Shown here: positions 52,620 through 61,219 of the stretch, piece after piece
Layout: each line of letters opens with the position of its first letter
Position numbering within the stretch: the first letter of the stretch is position 1
Assembly: GCA_963700105.1 (NCBI GenBank)
Contig: CAVOWL010000001.1
Location: forward strand, 124,001 to 188,000
Origin: CAVUWL01 sp963700105
GTDB lineage: Bacteria > Actinomycetota > Thermoleophilia > Solirubrobacterales > 70-9
DNA: 64,000 nt
Reading direction: 5' to 3'
The notes under the pieces: generated by a model
Databases searched by the model: none
Told to the model about the DNA's origin: nothing
Seen by the model: the letters and a program-made list of their open reading frames with translations, nothing else
Program-made: the position numbers and the translations under genes

Positions 52620-54608
52620 CTAGTCGGCCGCTGTGGCCTGGGCGGTCGGCTCGGCGAGCGCCTCAGGCGGTGCCGTCAGCAGGACCCGACAGGGGGCTTT
52701 CTTTAGCACGTACTCAGTCGCGGCTCCAATCTCGGCCGGCTTGCTCGAGCCAATACCACCAAGCCTCGCACCTCCCCTGATGCGAGTCGGCGCCTCACCC
52801 CCGACGACGATTGCTTCGGCCCCCCTGCGCCGCGCCGCCTCCACGATCCCGGCGCCAACGCTACGGGCGCGAACGACCTCTGCGCTAACCGCAACGTCCT
52901 CATACTCCTCGCCGACGTCTTTGGCTCGCGCCAGAGCCTGCCGCGCTTCCTGCTCGCGCTCTGGCGGTAGCGCCGCATCTAGCGCCAGCGTCAACGGAAC
53001 CTCGACAACGTAGACGAGCTCGAGGCGCGAGCCGTCCCCGGCGCCGCCGCTCTCCTCCTGTTCGGCGGCGACCAAACGCCCCGCCGTGGCGACTATGTCG
53101 TCATCGAGCTCGGTTCCAAAAACAGGCACCAAGATTGTCCGAAAGGCGACCTCGGGCATCTGCTTGCTGAGCGCCTGCTCCGTTACCGAGACCCGTTCGG
53201 TTAGCGTCGTTTCCTCAAAGACCTTGCGATAGATGACGTAAAAGACCAACCCAAATACCATCCAGGACAGGCCGACCCAACGCGCCACGTCATGGTAGGC
53301 AAGCACGCTGAGAAAGGCCAGAGCACTGATCAGGGCGGCGGCGATCGCTGGAACCGGGAGGCTCGAGCCGCGCCAGCTCAGATTCCACGGAATTCGAAAC
53401 GGTCGCTCTCGGTCGGGGTCAATCACCCGGAGTCGGATGATCGAGAGGTGCGCAATCGTGATCGCCAGGGTGGCCCCAAAGGCGTAGATGCTCGCCAACA
53501 GATTGATGCTGGTCGGGGCGACGAGGCCGATCGCTATCAGGCCCGAGATCGCGATCGCGACATAGGGCGTCGCGTGCGGTTTGCTGAGCTTGCCCAGCCA
53601 GCTCGGGATCTGGCGGTTGATCGCCAGCGTGTAGATGTGGCGAGAGACGCCTAGCATCGAGATGCTCGCCGCCCAAAACAGCACCGGAGTGGCGACCAGG
53701 GCCACCATCCAGCGCATCGCCTCAGCAAGTCCCGCAGGGTGAAATGAGGAGACCACCCCCAGCACCGGGGCGTCGATGTAGCGGCCACCCAGGGCGGTAT
53801 GCGGTCCATGGGGCCCGGCCACAACTGGCACCGCCATCAGCGCGATTGCCGCCATCCCGGCATAGACCAACGGCACCGCGACCGCGCCAAGGGAGACGAT
53901 CCGTTTCAGGTCTCGAGGTGCGACGTCGATGTCGGGGGCGAGGTCTGAAGCGGCCTCGATTCCAGCGTAGGCGAGCATCGCCACAACGGCGGCGTAAACC
54001 GTGTCCTTGAAGCTCGGACTCGTAAACAGGTTGATCTGAGCGGTGAGGCGGTCCGGATGCCAAACGGCGACCACGCCGACGGCGATCACCGCGAGCTGCA
54101 GACCGAGGTCAGCGAGAGCCAGCACAGCGACCGAGCGCTGGCGCCCGCGCCCGGTCACGTTGAACACGTTGAGCACACAAACGGCGATGATCACCAGGGC
54201 CGCGACCCCGATCTCCCATCCCGGCTTGCCGAGGCTGGGAGAGATCGGCTCCAGGTAGTGGGGAACCGAAATCGCCGCGAGGGCAATCACGATCAGGTAA
54301 TCGATCAAGATCGCCCAACCGGCGATAAAGGCGATCAGCTCGTTGAAGGCGTGGCGGGCGAAGCTCGAGGACCCACCCCGCTCCCGAAACATCGCGCCGC
54401 CCTCAACGTAGCTCAGGGTCGTCAGGCCGAAGAGGAGGCCGGCGGCGAGGAAGATCAGCGGGGTGAGTCCGAGACCCCGGTTGGCAACGACTCCGAGCGC
54501 GAAATAAATTGAGAACCCGACGGCCGAGTAGGCCGCCGCGAACAGCCAAGGGACTCCCAGTCCGCGCCGAAGCAGCGGCTCCGAGCGCGGGCGATGCGGA
54601 TCGCTCAT
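52620..54608 (-). CDS. APC-family permease fused to a universal stress (USP) domain
   Basis: ATG at 54608 chosen (an upstream start adds a polar 41-residue tail of doubtful reality); 662 aa. The permease (about 10-455) has twelve helices. The first carries GVPWLFAAAYSAVGFSIYFA, later AMLAYAGIEAASDLAPDID and FWAASISMLGVSRHIYTLA. A C-terminal soluble region (about 480-640) has FRTILVPVFGTELDDDIV, LELVYVVEVPLTLAL and AEAIVVGGEAP, the USP fold. The last conserved glycine motif is replaced by EAPTRIRGGARL, so ATP binding is uncertain. It transports amino acids or polyamines, with the USP domain as likely regulator. The next two genes encode RCK proteins, so it may be a potassium-linked transporter instead. 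Confidence 0.85.
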   Translation of the reverse strand: MSDPHRPRSEPLLRRGLGVPWLFAAAYSAVGFSIYFALGVVANRGLGLTPLIFLAAGLLFGLTTLSYVEGGAMFRERGGSSSFARHAFNELIAFIAGWAILIDYLIVIALAAISVPHYLEPISPSLGKPGWEIGVAALVIIAVCVLNVFNVTGRGRQRSVAVLALADLGLQLAVIAVGVVAVWHPDRLTAQINLFTSPSFKDTVYAAVVAMLAYAGIEAASDLAPDIDVAPRDLKRIVSLGAVAVPLVYAGMAAIALMAVPVVAGPHGPHTALGGRYIDAPVLGVVSSFHPAGLAEAMRWMVALVATPVLFWAASISMLGVSRHIYTLAINRQIPSWLGKLSKPHATPYVAIAISGLIAIGLVAPTSINLLASIYAFGATLAITIAHLSIIRLRVIDPDRERPFRIPWNLSWRGSSLPVPAIAAALISALAFLSVLAYHDVARWVGLSWMVFGLVFYVIYRKVFEETTLTERVSVTEQALSKQMPEVAFRTILVPVFGTELDDDIVATAGRLVAAEQEESGGAGDGSRLELVYVVEVPLTLALDAALPPEREQEARQALARAKDVGEEYEDVAVSAEVVRARSVGAGIVEAARRRGAEAIVVGGEAPTRIRGGARLGGIGSSKPAEIGAATEYVLKKAPCRVLLTAPPEALAEPTAQATAAD

Positions 54609-54678
54609 GGAGAAAGGTGTGCGTGAGGCCTGAGCCGAAGGCCCAGAGCTCGATCGACCCCGACGCCCGGCGCGGCCC

Positions 54679-54873
54679 TCACCTGCCGACCCGCGAGGCC
54701 GCCCAAAGTCGCCCTGCTCCGACCGCGGCAAAGGCGACTCCCATCACCACCCCGATCGACAGCGGTCCTCCACCGGCGAGCAGAGTGCTCGTCAATAGCA
54801 CCAGGCCAACCGCCAGGAAGACGAAAGAAAAGGCTCGCACCGAGCCGCGGTATATCCCCTCTGGCGATGCCAT
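54679..54873 (-). CDS. Small two-helix membrane protein, 64 aa
   Basis: ATG at 54873, 12 bp after the oxidase gene. Two helices: AFSFVFLAVGLVLLTSTLLA and LSIGVVMGVAFAAVGAGRLW. EGIYRGSVRAF is a short cytosolic N-terminus. It fits the operon order and has good hydrophobicity. Family unknown. Confidence 0.6.
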   Translation of the reverse strand: MASPEGIYRGSVRAFSFVFLAVGLVLLTSTLLAGGGPLSIGVVMGVAFAAVGAGRLWAASRVGR

Positions 54874-54884
54874 CGACCGTAATT

Positions 54885-55958
54885 TTAGGCTGCCCGTTGA
54901 ACGTGGGCGCGGACCAGCTCCGCCGGGGAGGCGCAGCCACAGAGCGCGAGCGCCAGCTCCAGCTCAGCCTTTAGGAGCTCGAGCACCCGGCGCACGCCGG
55001 CCTCACCGTCCACGGCGAGACCCCAGAGCGCGGGGCGACCGATAAGCACCGCCTCGGCCCCAAGCGCGATCGCAGCGGCGACGTCGGTGCCGCGGCGCAC
55101 CCCGCCGTCGACGAGCACTGGGGTGCGTCCCTCGACTGCTTCAACCACCTCACCCAGCGCCTCGGCGCTGGCCAGAACACAGTCGAGCTGGCGGCCGCCG
55201 TGGTTGGAGACGACCACCGCCGCGGCACCGTGCTCGACGGCAAGCGCCGCGTCCTCACTGGTCAGCACCCCCTTGACCACGACAGGCAGGCTGCATTCCG
55301 TGGCCAACTGCTCGAGGTCGGCCCAGCTTAGGGCCGGATCCAGAAGCGCAAACGTCTCCTCGATCGTGACCTCACGGTCCACCCCGAGGGCCGCCCTGAC
55401 GCTGGGCACGCCGAGTCCCTCAGGGATCCTGAAGTTGGTGCGGAGGTCGCGCTCACGACGCCCGCCACGAGGTGCATCGACGGTGATCACGATCGCCTCA
55501 AAGCCGGCGTCGATCGCCTCCTCGATCAGCGCCCGCGTCAGGGCCCTATCCCGGAAGCAGTAGAGCTGAAACCAAAGCCTCGCGGTTGGCGCCGCGGCCG
55601 CAACCTGACTCGGGGTTGAGGTGGCCAGGGTCGAAAGGCACATCACCACCCCCGAGTCGGCCGCTGCGCGGGCCATCGCAAGCTCACCCTCGGAGTCGAC
55701 CAGCCGCTGATAGGCAACCGGGGCAATCAGGACCGGCATCGAGGAATCGGCCCCCAGCACCTGGGCTGCGGTTTGCACCTGACCGGCACCGGTCAGGATC
55801 CGCGGTCGCAGCCGCCACCTCCGCCACGCCTCAACGTTGTCACGCAGCGTTACCTCGTCGCAGGCCCCGCCGGCGAAATAACCCAGCGTTCCCGCCTCCA
55901 ACCCCTCAGCGGCAAGCCGCTCGAAGTCAGCGAGGTTGATTGGCGGCGCGGGGCTCAG
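54885..55958 (-). CDS. FMN-dependent alpha-hydroxy-acid oxidase/dehydrogenase
   Basis: 357 aa if started at CTG 55958; the first ordinary start codon is TTG at 55901, which would cut the conserved N-terminus (INLADFERLAAEGLEAGTLG). The CTG overlaps the TGA of the pyrophosphatase gene, so coupled translation is likely. Family motifs: YFAGGACDEVTLRDN, PVLIAPVAYQRL, WFQLYCFRD, ITVDAPRGGRRERDLR, VVVKGVLTSEDA, VVVSNHGGRQLD (catalytic His in SNHGGRQ), LVDGGVRRGTDV and LIGRPALWGL. These are lactate oxidase/glycolate oxidase-type FMN enzymes that oxidise 2-hydroxy acids to 2-keto acids. The electron acceptor is unknown. Confidence 0.9.
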   Translation of the reverse strand: MSPAPPINLADFERLAAEGLEAGTLGYFAGGACDEVTLRDNVEAWRRWRLRPRILTGAGQVQTAAQVLGADSSMPVLIAPVAYQRLVDSEGELAMARAAADSGVVMCLSTLATSTPSQVAAAAPTARLWFQLYCFRDRALTRALIEEAIDAGFEAIVITVDAPRGGRRERDLRTNFRIPEGLGVPSVRAALGVDREVTIEETFALLDPALSWADLEQLATECSLPVVVKGVLTSEDAALAVEHGAAAVVVSNHGGRQLDCVLASAEALGEVVEAVEGRTPVLVDGGVRRGTDVAAAIALGAEAVLIGRPALWGLAVDGEAGVRRVLELLKAELELALALCGCASPAELVRAHVQRAA

Positions 55959-58042
55959 AAGTGAACGATTGGAATGATCAGGATCGCGACGATGTTTGCG
56001 ACCTTGATCATCGGGTTGATCGCCGGTCCGGCGGTGTCCTTGTAGGGGTCGCCAACGGTATCGCCCGTAACCGAGGCAGCATGTGCCTCAGAGCCCTTGC
56101 CGCCATGGGCACCGTCCTCGATCAGCTTCTTGGCGTTATCCCAGGCGCCACCACCGGCGGTCATCGAGATCGCGGCAAAGAGGCCCACGACGATCACCCC
56201 AATCAGAAGACCGCCGAGCGCGTTGACGCTCAGCAAGCCGACCACAACCGGCACAGCGATTGGGATCAGGGCGGGCAGAATCATCTCCTTTTGGGCCGCT
56301 GCGGTGACAATCGCGACCGTTTTGCCGTACTCGGGTTTCTCGGTCCCCTCCATGATCCCGGGGTGCTCGCGGAACTGTTTGCGGACCTCCTCGACCACCT
56401 GCCCACCGGCTCGCCCGACCGCCTCGATGGCCAGGGCGACGAACAGGTAGACCATCATGCCGCCGAGGATCAGCCCGATCAGCACTTCGGGGCTGGTCAG
56501 GTGAAAGAGGGAGTTGAGGTCATAGCCCGGAGGTGCGTGGCCGCTCAATTCGCTTTTGAAGGCGGCGAACAGGACCAAGGCCGCGAGGGCGGCCGAGCCG
56601 ATCGCATACCCCTTGGTCACGGCCTTGGTCGTGTTGCCGACCGCGTCGAGCGGATCGGTGACATTGCGGACGTCTTCGGGAAGATCGGCCATCTCGGCGA
56701 TGCCCCCCGCGTTATCGGTGATCGGTCCAAATGCATCAAGCGCGACGATCAGCCCGCAAAGCGAGAGCTGTCCCATCACCGCGACGCCGATCCCGTAGAC
56801 GCCGGCCAACTCGTTGGCCCCAAGAATCGCAAGCGCGATCACAAGCGCCGGCGCAGCCGTCGCCTGGAAGCCCTGGGCCAGGCCCTGGATGATGTTGGTC
56901 GCATGACCGGTCTCTGAGGCCCTGGCAATTGTGCGGACCGGGCGAAACCTGGTTGAGGTGTAGTAGTCGGTGATCACAAACAAGAGGGCCGTAACGGCGA
57001 CGCCGATCACCGCGCAGAGCCAGAGATCAGTCGTGGTCACGGTCTTTGCGGCGGTGCTCAGACCAAGCCGCACGGGGTCGCTCATGAGCCACTTGGTGAT
57101 CGGATAAAAAGCGGCGATTGAGAGAATTCCAGAGACGATCAGGCCCTGGTAAAGCGCTCCCTCGACCCGATCTGACTTGGTCCGAACCGAGAGCGCGCCG
57201 ATGATCGAGGCGATGATCGCAACCCCGCCGATCACCAACGGAAAGATCGCCACCTGGCGAGCGAAAGCACCGCCGGAGCCGGTGAAGGTGAGCACACCGA
57301 GCAGCATCACGGCAACCGTGGTGACGGCGTAGGTCTCAAACAGATCAGCGGCCATCCCTGCGCAATCGCCGACGTTGTCGCCGACGTTGTCGGCGATCAC
57401 GGCCGGATTGCGGGGATCATCCTCGGGAATTCCCGCCTCCACCTTGCCGACCAAATCCGCACCGACGTCGGCCGCCTTGGTGAAGATGCCGCCACCCAAT
57501 CGAGCGAATACGGAGATCAGAGAGCCACCGAAGCCGAGGCCGATCAGCGCATCGACGGCCTCCTTGTCGGTGCTCCCGGTGATGATCAGAATCCCGTAAT
57601 AGCCGGCGACGCCAACGAGGGCAAGACCGACCACCAAAAGGCCGGTTACCGAGCCGCCCTTAAAGGCGGCGTCAAGCGCTGGCGGTACGCCGCCCCGGGC
57701 CGCCTCCGCAACGCGCGCATTGGCCCGTACAGAGAGGTTCATTCCAATGAAGCCAGCCGAACCCGAGAGAAAGCCCCCGAAGACGAACCCGATCGCGGTC
57801 TTGTAATCCTGGAGGATCCAGAGCAAGATCGCGATCGGCACCGCGACCGCCGCGATGATCGTGTACTGACGCGTCAGGTAGGCCTTGGCCCCTTCCTGCA
57901 CGGCGCCCGAGATTTCCTGCATCAGCTCGTTGCCCGGCGATTTCGCGAGCAAGCGCTGCGTGATTACCAATCCATACACCACCGCTGCCCCCGCGCAGAC
58001 GAGCGCGACGACAACCCCATAATCGGTCAAGAACTTGGTCAA
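55955..58042 (-). CDS. hppA: Membrane-bound proton-pumping pyrophosphatase
   Basis: TTG at 58042 has GGAGG eight bases upstream; 695 aa, standard length. Sixteen or so helices. Catalytic motifs: DVGADLVGKVE (residues 192-202), DNVGDNVGDCAG (218-229) and C-terminal DNAKKLIEDG and GDTVGDPYKDTAGP. The residue that sets potassium need is lysine: GNTTKAVTKGYAIGSAAL has K473 where K+-dependent enzymes have Ala. That predicts a K+-independent H+ pump. It uses PPi hydrolysis to export protons, saving energy and clearing PPi. Downstream oxidase gene overlaps its stop. Upstream 75 bp hold a short GC-rich inverted repeat (CCGCGG) that may end the preceding gene's transcript. Confidence 0.96.
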   Translation of the reverse strand: MTKFLTDYGVVVALVCAGAAVVYGLVITQRLLAKSPGNELMQEISGAVQEGAKAYLTRQYTIIAAVAVPIAILLWILQDYKTAIGFVFGGFLSGSAGFIGMNLSVRANARVAEAARGGVPPALDAAFKGGSVTGLLVVGLALVGVAGYYGILIITGSTDKEAVDALIGLGFGGSLISVFARLGGGIFTKAADVGADLVGKVEAGIPEDDPRNPAVIADNVGDNVGDCAGMAADLFETYAVTTVAVMLLGVLTFTGSGGAFARQVAIFPLVIGGVAIIASIIGALSVRTKSDRVEGALYQGLIVSGILSIAAFYPITKWLMSDPVRLGLSTAAKTVTTTDLWLCAVIGVAVTALLFVITDYYTSTRFRPVRTIARASETGHATNIIQGLAQGFQATAAPALVIALAILGANELAGVYGIGVAVMGQLSLCGLIVALDAFGPITDNAGGIAEMADLPEDVRNVTDPLDAVGNTTKAVTKGYAIGSAALAALVLFAAFKSELSGHAPPGYDLNSLFHLTSPEVLIGLILGGMMVYLFVALAIEAVGRAGGQVVEEVRKQFREHPGIMEGTEKPEYGKTVAIVTAAAQKEMILPALIPIAVPVVVGLLSVNALGGLLIGVIVVGLFAAISMTAGGGAWDNAKKLIEDGAHGGKGSEAHAASVTGDTVGDPYKDTAGPAINPMIKVANIVAILIIPIVHF

Positions 58043-58117
58043 GTTAGGTTCCTCCGGCTGGTTTAGCGGCGCGGGAGTCTATATGCGACCGCGGCAGCCC
58101 CGTCCCGCGGCCGGCGA

Positions 58118-59287
58118 CTAGGCTGGTTTCGCCGCTGGCTCGGCGCCCGTGTAGGTGTTCTTTGTCTCCTCCACCGAGGTGCGATAGATGTCCTCGATCG
58201 TCGCTCCGGCCAGCAGCGCCTCGCGTGCCCGCTGGGCCCCGTTTCGCTGCGGCCACTCAGGCTCGATCCCGAGTCTGGCGCGGGCCGGCACCGTCCACTC
58301 GAGGACGCGATCGAGCTCGGCCCGGGTCTCCACCTCCTGCCCGCCGCCGCGGAAGTCGATCATCCGACCATCCATCCCGTGGCGAATCGCCCGCCACAGG
58401 TTCTCCTCGATCTCGCGGTCGGCCAGCGGCTCCACGCCGCCGCCGTAGCCGTGCTGATCAAAATCAAGCGCGGCCTGGGCGATGCATGCGGCGATCAGCC
58501 CGGCCAGGGCAAATGACTCCTCCCCCCGCGTCTGCGCATCGCAGATCCGCACCTCGACCGTCCCGAAATGGTGGTGGGGGCGCACGCTCCACCACAGCTG
58601 GGTGGACTCGACAATTGAGCCGCTGCGCTCGAGCATCCCGACGAACTGCGCGTAGCGATCCCAATCGCCGAACTGGGAGGGCACGCCGCAGCGTGGGAAT
58701 GTGCGGGTGAAAATCTCGGTGCGAACCGTGTGCAGGCCGCTGTCGCGATGGTCGAGAAATGGCGAGTTCGCCGAGACCGCCAGCAGCAGCGGCAAGAGCT
58801 CGCGGATCCGATCGCAGACGGCGATCGCACGATCGGCACCCCTGACACCCATGTGCAGGTGGGTGCTCCAGGTGTTATTGCGCTGGGCCACCCAGCCGAG
58901 GTCGTGCCTGAGCCGGCGGTAGTGCGGCGTATCGATGATCCGCTGGTCGAGGTAGCTGGCCCAGGGATGGGTGCCCATCGCCCCCAGCGCCAGCCCCATC
59001 GCGCCGGCCAGCTCAAACAATCGGTCTCGGCGCTGACGCTGGCTTGCAATTGCCTCGGCGAAGCTGAGCGCCCGCCCTGAGCGGATCTCTATCTCGGAGG
59101 CGATCAGCTCACCGGCGGCGGATTCGTCTAAGAGCGGATCGGCCTGGCAGGCAGCGTAGAGCTGCTCAAATCGATGTTCCAGCTCCAGCGTCGCCGGATC
59201 GAGGATCGCGAACTCCTCCTCGAGCCCCACCGTGAAGTCGGTTGAGGACTCGAATCTCTCGCGAACGAGGTCGAGATCGAGGGACAA
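58118..59287 (-). CDS. Carboxylate-amine ligase (YbdK, GCS2-like)
   Basis: ATG at 59287, 389 aa. Opening TVGLEEEFAILDPATLE carries the EExE/F Mg-ATP motif. LIASEIEIRSGRALSF, MGTHPWASY, HLHMGVRGADRAI, ANSPFLDHRDSGLHTVRTEI, and HHHFGTVEVRICDAQTRGEE complete the GCS2/YbdK pattern. YbdK enzymes make a weak gamma-glutamylcysteine-type bond; their real substrates are debated. The neighbours encode Rex and glutaredoxin, which suggests a thiol-redox setting, but Thermoleophilia thiols are not settled here. The C-terminus (RTSVEETKNTYTG) is normal. Confidence 0.9.
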   Translation of the reverse strand: MSLDLDLVRERFESSTDFTVGLEEEFAILDPATLELEHRFEQLYAACQADPLLDESAAGELIASEIEIRSGRALSFAEAIASQRQRRDRLFELAGAMGLALGAMGTHPWASYLDQRIIDTPHYRRLRHDLGWVAQRNNTWSTHLHMGVRGADRAIAVCDRIRELLPLLLAVSANSPFLDHRDSGLHTVRTEIFTRTFPRCGVPSQFGDWDRYAQFVGMLERSGSIVESTQLWWSVRPHHHFGTVEVRICDAQTRGEESFALAGLIAACIAQAALDFDQHGYGGGVEPLADREIEENLWRAIRHGMDGRMIDFRGGGQEVETRAELDRVLEWTVPARARLGIEPEWPQRNGAQRAREALLAGATIEDIYRTSVEETKNTYTGAEPAAKPA

Positions 59288-59290
59288 GGA

Positions 59291-59932
59291 TCAGGCGAGG
59301 TAGAAGTAGAGCGCGTAGAGCAGATCGACGGCCGGGCTGGAGGTATGAACCGTCACCTCCGGCGGCACTTGAAGCAGTTGCTCGGAGTAATTGAAGATGA
59401 TCTTGACCCCGGCCTCGACGAGGCGATCGGCGACCCCCTGGGCGGCGCCGGCGGGGACGGCGAGCACCCCGACCACGATTTCCTCCGTGGAGACGACGGC
59501 CTCCAGATCGCTGAAGTCGCGCACCGCGAGCCCCCCGACCTCGGTGCCCAAGACGGCGGGATCGACGTCAAACATCGCGACGATCTGGAACCCGTGATCG
59601 GCAAATATGTCGGAGCTGGCGATCGCCTGGCCGAGGTTTCCGGCCCCGAATAGGGCAATATTGTGCTGTCCGGAGGTGCGCAGGATCTTGCGAATCTCGC
59701 TGACCAGCGAGTCGACGTTGTAGCCAACGCCGCGCTTGCCGAACTTCCCGAAGCCCGAGAGGTCGCGGCGGATCTGGGTCGGGTTGATGTGGGTGTACTC
59801 CGATAGTTCCTGGGAGGAAATCGTCTCGCGGCCCATCTTGCGGGCCTGGGTCAGGACCTGCAGATAGCGCGAGAGCCGCGCCGCCACCCCGAGCGAGAGA
59901 CGCTCTGGGTCGATGATCAGCTCCTCGGCCAT
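59291..59932 (-). CDS. rex: Redox-sensing transcriptional repressor Rex
   Basis: ATG at 59932 has GAGGAG six bases upstream, favoured over ATG 59959; 213 aa. The N-terminal winged helix (about 12-75) has LSRYLQVLTQARKMG, ISSQELSEYTHINPTQIRRD, FGKFGKRGVGYNV. The Rossmann domain (about 80-213) has NIALFGAGNLGQAIA (NAD(H) site, 96-101) and IVAMFDVDPAVLGTEVGG. Rex binds DNA when NADH/NAD+ is low and controls respiratory and fermentative genes. The stop of the glutaredoxin gene and the Rex start are 1 bp apart, so it is co-transcribed. No TTGTGN8CACAA operator is visible in the window. Confidence 0.95.
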   Translation of the reverse strand: MAEELIIDPERLSLGVAARLSRYLQVLTQARKMGRETISSQELSEYTHINPTQIRRDLSGFGKFGKRGVGYNVDSLVSEIRKILRTSGQHNIALFGAGNLGQAIASSDIFADHGFQIVAMFDVDPAVLGTEVGGLAVRDFSDLEAVVSTEEIVVGVLAVPAGAAQGVADRLVEAGVKIIFNYSEQLLQVPPEVTVHTSSPAVDLLYALYFYLA

Positions 59933-59933
59933 C

Positions 59934-60206
59934 TCACGCTCCTCGATTAGCGGCTCCATCGCCGCCCACGATACCGAGCCTTGAGCGCAGCCCGGTTTCG
60001 TCGAGGGCAAGCTCAGAGACAAACTCGCCATCGACCTCGACCACCGGGATCCGCTCCAGGTACCGGCGCAGCAGTCGCTCGTCGCTCTCGATGTCGATCT
60101 CGCGCAGCTCAAAGCGATAGCCGGTCAAGCGCAGCGCGAGGATCGCTTCGACTGCCTGCTCACAGAGGTGGCAGCCCGGTCGCGAGTAGACGATCACCTC
60201 GCTCAT
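59934..60206 (-). CDS. Glutaredoxin-family thioredoxin-fold protein
   Basis: ATG at 60206 overlaps the tsaD stop (ATGA); 90 aa. Redox motif CHLC at C12/C15 in YSRPGCHLCEQ. IPVVEVDGEFVSEL is the cis-Pro and substrate-binding region, with the usual beta-alpha-beta fold (FELREIDIESDERLL). The CxxC type (CHLC) is the mycoredoxin/DUF836-like branch. Placed between tsaD and rex with overlaps at both ends. Confidence 0.9.
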   Translation of the reverse strand: MSEVIVYSRPGCHLCEQAVEAILALRLTGYRFELREIDIESDERLLRRYLERIPVVEVDGEFVSELALDETGLRSRLGIVGGDGAANRGA

Positions 60207-61219
60207 ATGGCCAGGCTCGCCCGATCGCTGGCAAAGGCGTCATAGGCCAGATAGTCGGGGTAGGGGATCGGGTCCGCGTAGCAAGCAGCGGCGCCGATCA
60301 TCGCCGCGTTGTCGGTGCAAAGCTCGGGGGGGACGAGCTTCAGCCTCAGGCCTCGCTTCAAACAGAGACTGGTGACCGCGTCGCGCAGGGGGCCGTTTGC
60401 CGCCACCCCCCCACCGAGGGCCACCGCTTCCCAATCGGCTCCCGCGAGGCCGCGCTCAAGCTTTGCGACTAGCTGGCCGACGAGCGCCGCCTGAAAGGAA
60501 GCGGCCAGATCGGCGCGGCGCTCCGCGAGCGTGCTGGGGTCAAGTTCGCGGGCACGGTAGACCAGCGCCGTCTTCAGGCCGCTGAAGCTGAAATCGAGTC
60601 CCGGATCACGGCTCATCGCCACCGGCAGCTCGAATGCATTGGGGTCGCCGGCCTTGGCGAGCGCCTCGAGGGCGGGGCCACCGGGATAGCCCAGCCCGAG
60701 CAGGCGAGCGGCCTTATCGAAGGCCTCACCCGCCGCGTCGTCAAGGGTCTGACCCAAAACCGCGTGGCCCCGGTGATCGTCCACAGCAGCCAGCAGCGTG
60801 TGCCCGCCGCTGGCGATCAGGCAAAGGAAGGGGGGCTGCAGCGGTTCGGGCTCGAGAAAATTGGCCGCAACGTGTCCCTGCAGGTGCCCCACCGCAATCA
60901 GCGGCAGGCGGCCCGCCGCGGCGATTGCCTTGGCGCTGGTGACGCCGATCAAAAGGGCGCCGATCAGGCCCGGGCCGGTGGTGACCGCGACGGCCTCAAG
61001 CTGTTCGAGCGAGACCCCTGCCTCGGTCAGCGCAGCCTCGATGACCGGTGCGGTCAGCTCGAGGTGGTGGCGGGAGGCGATCTCGGGCACCACTCCCCCA
61101 AACAGCTCGTGGGCGGCGGCCTGAGAGGAGATCACGTTGGCGAGGACCCGCGGGCCGTCAAGCACGGCCGCACAGGTGTCATCACACGATGTCTCGATCG
61201 CGAGGATCAATCCAGCCAC
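60203..61219 (-). CDS. tsaD: tRNA t6A synthase subunit TsaD
   Basis: Start at 61219, 338 aa. Opens LILAIETSCDDTCAAVLDG; metal-binding VVPEIASRHHLELTAPVIEA; GPGLIGALLIGVTSAKAIA; GHLQGHVAANFLE (HxxxH-type iron ligands); DFSFSGLKTALVYRA, GGGVAANGPLRDAV and TDNAAMIGAAACY are all classical Kae1/TsaD motifs. TsaD transfers the threonylcarbamoyl group to A37 of tRNAs reading ANN codons, with TsaB and TsaE. All three are in this window. 13-bp overlap with rimI upstream; ATGA overlap with glutaredoxin downstream. Confidence 0.97.
   Translation of the reverse strand: MAGLILAIETSCDDTCAAVLDGPRVLANVISSQAAAHELFGGVVPEIASRHHLELTAPVIEAALTEAGVSLEQLEAVAVTTGPGLIGALLIGVTSAKAIAAAGRLPLIAVGHLQGHVAANFLEPEPLQPPFLCLIASGGHTLLAAVDDHRGHAVLGQTLDDAAGEAFDKAARLLGLGYPGGPALEALAKAGDPNAFELPVAMSRDPGLDFSFSGLKTALVYRARELDPSTLAERRADLAASFQAALVGQLVAKLERGLAGADWEAVALGGGVAANGPLRDAVTSLCLKRGLRLKLVPPELCTDNAAMIGAAACYADPIPYPDYLAYDAFASDRASLAI

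Noticed and set aside
58044..58256. Minus-strand 70-codon frame between ligase and hppA
   Set aside because: Mostly inside the ligase gene in another frame; no ribosome site or domain.
59933..60300. Rex operator near rex
   Set aside because: No TTGTG-N8-CACAA-like site is present in the coding-dense region.
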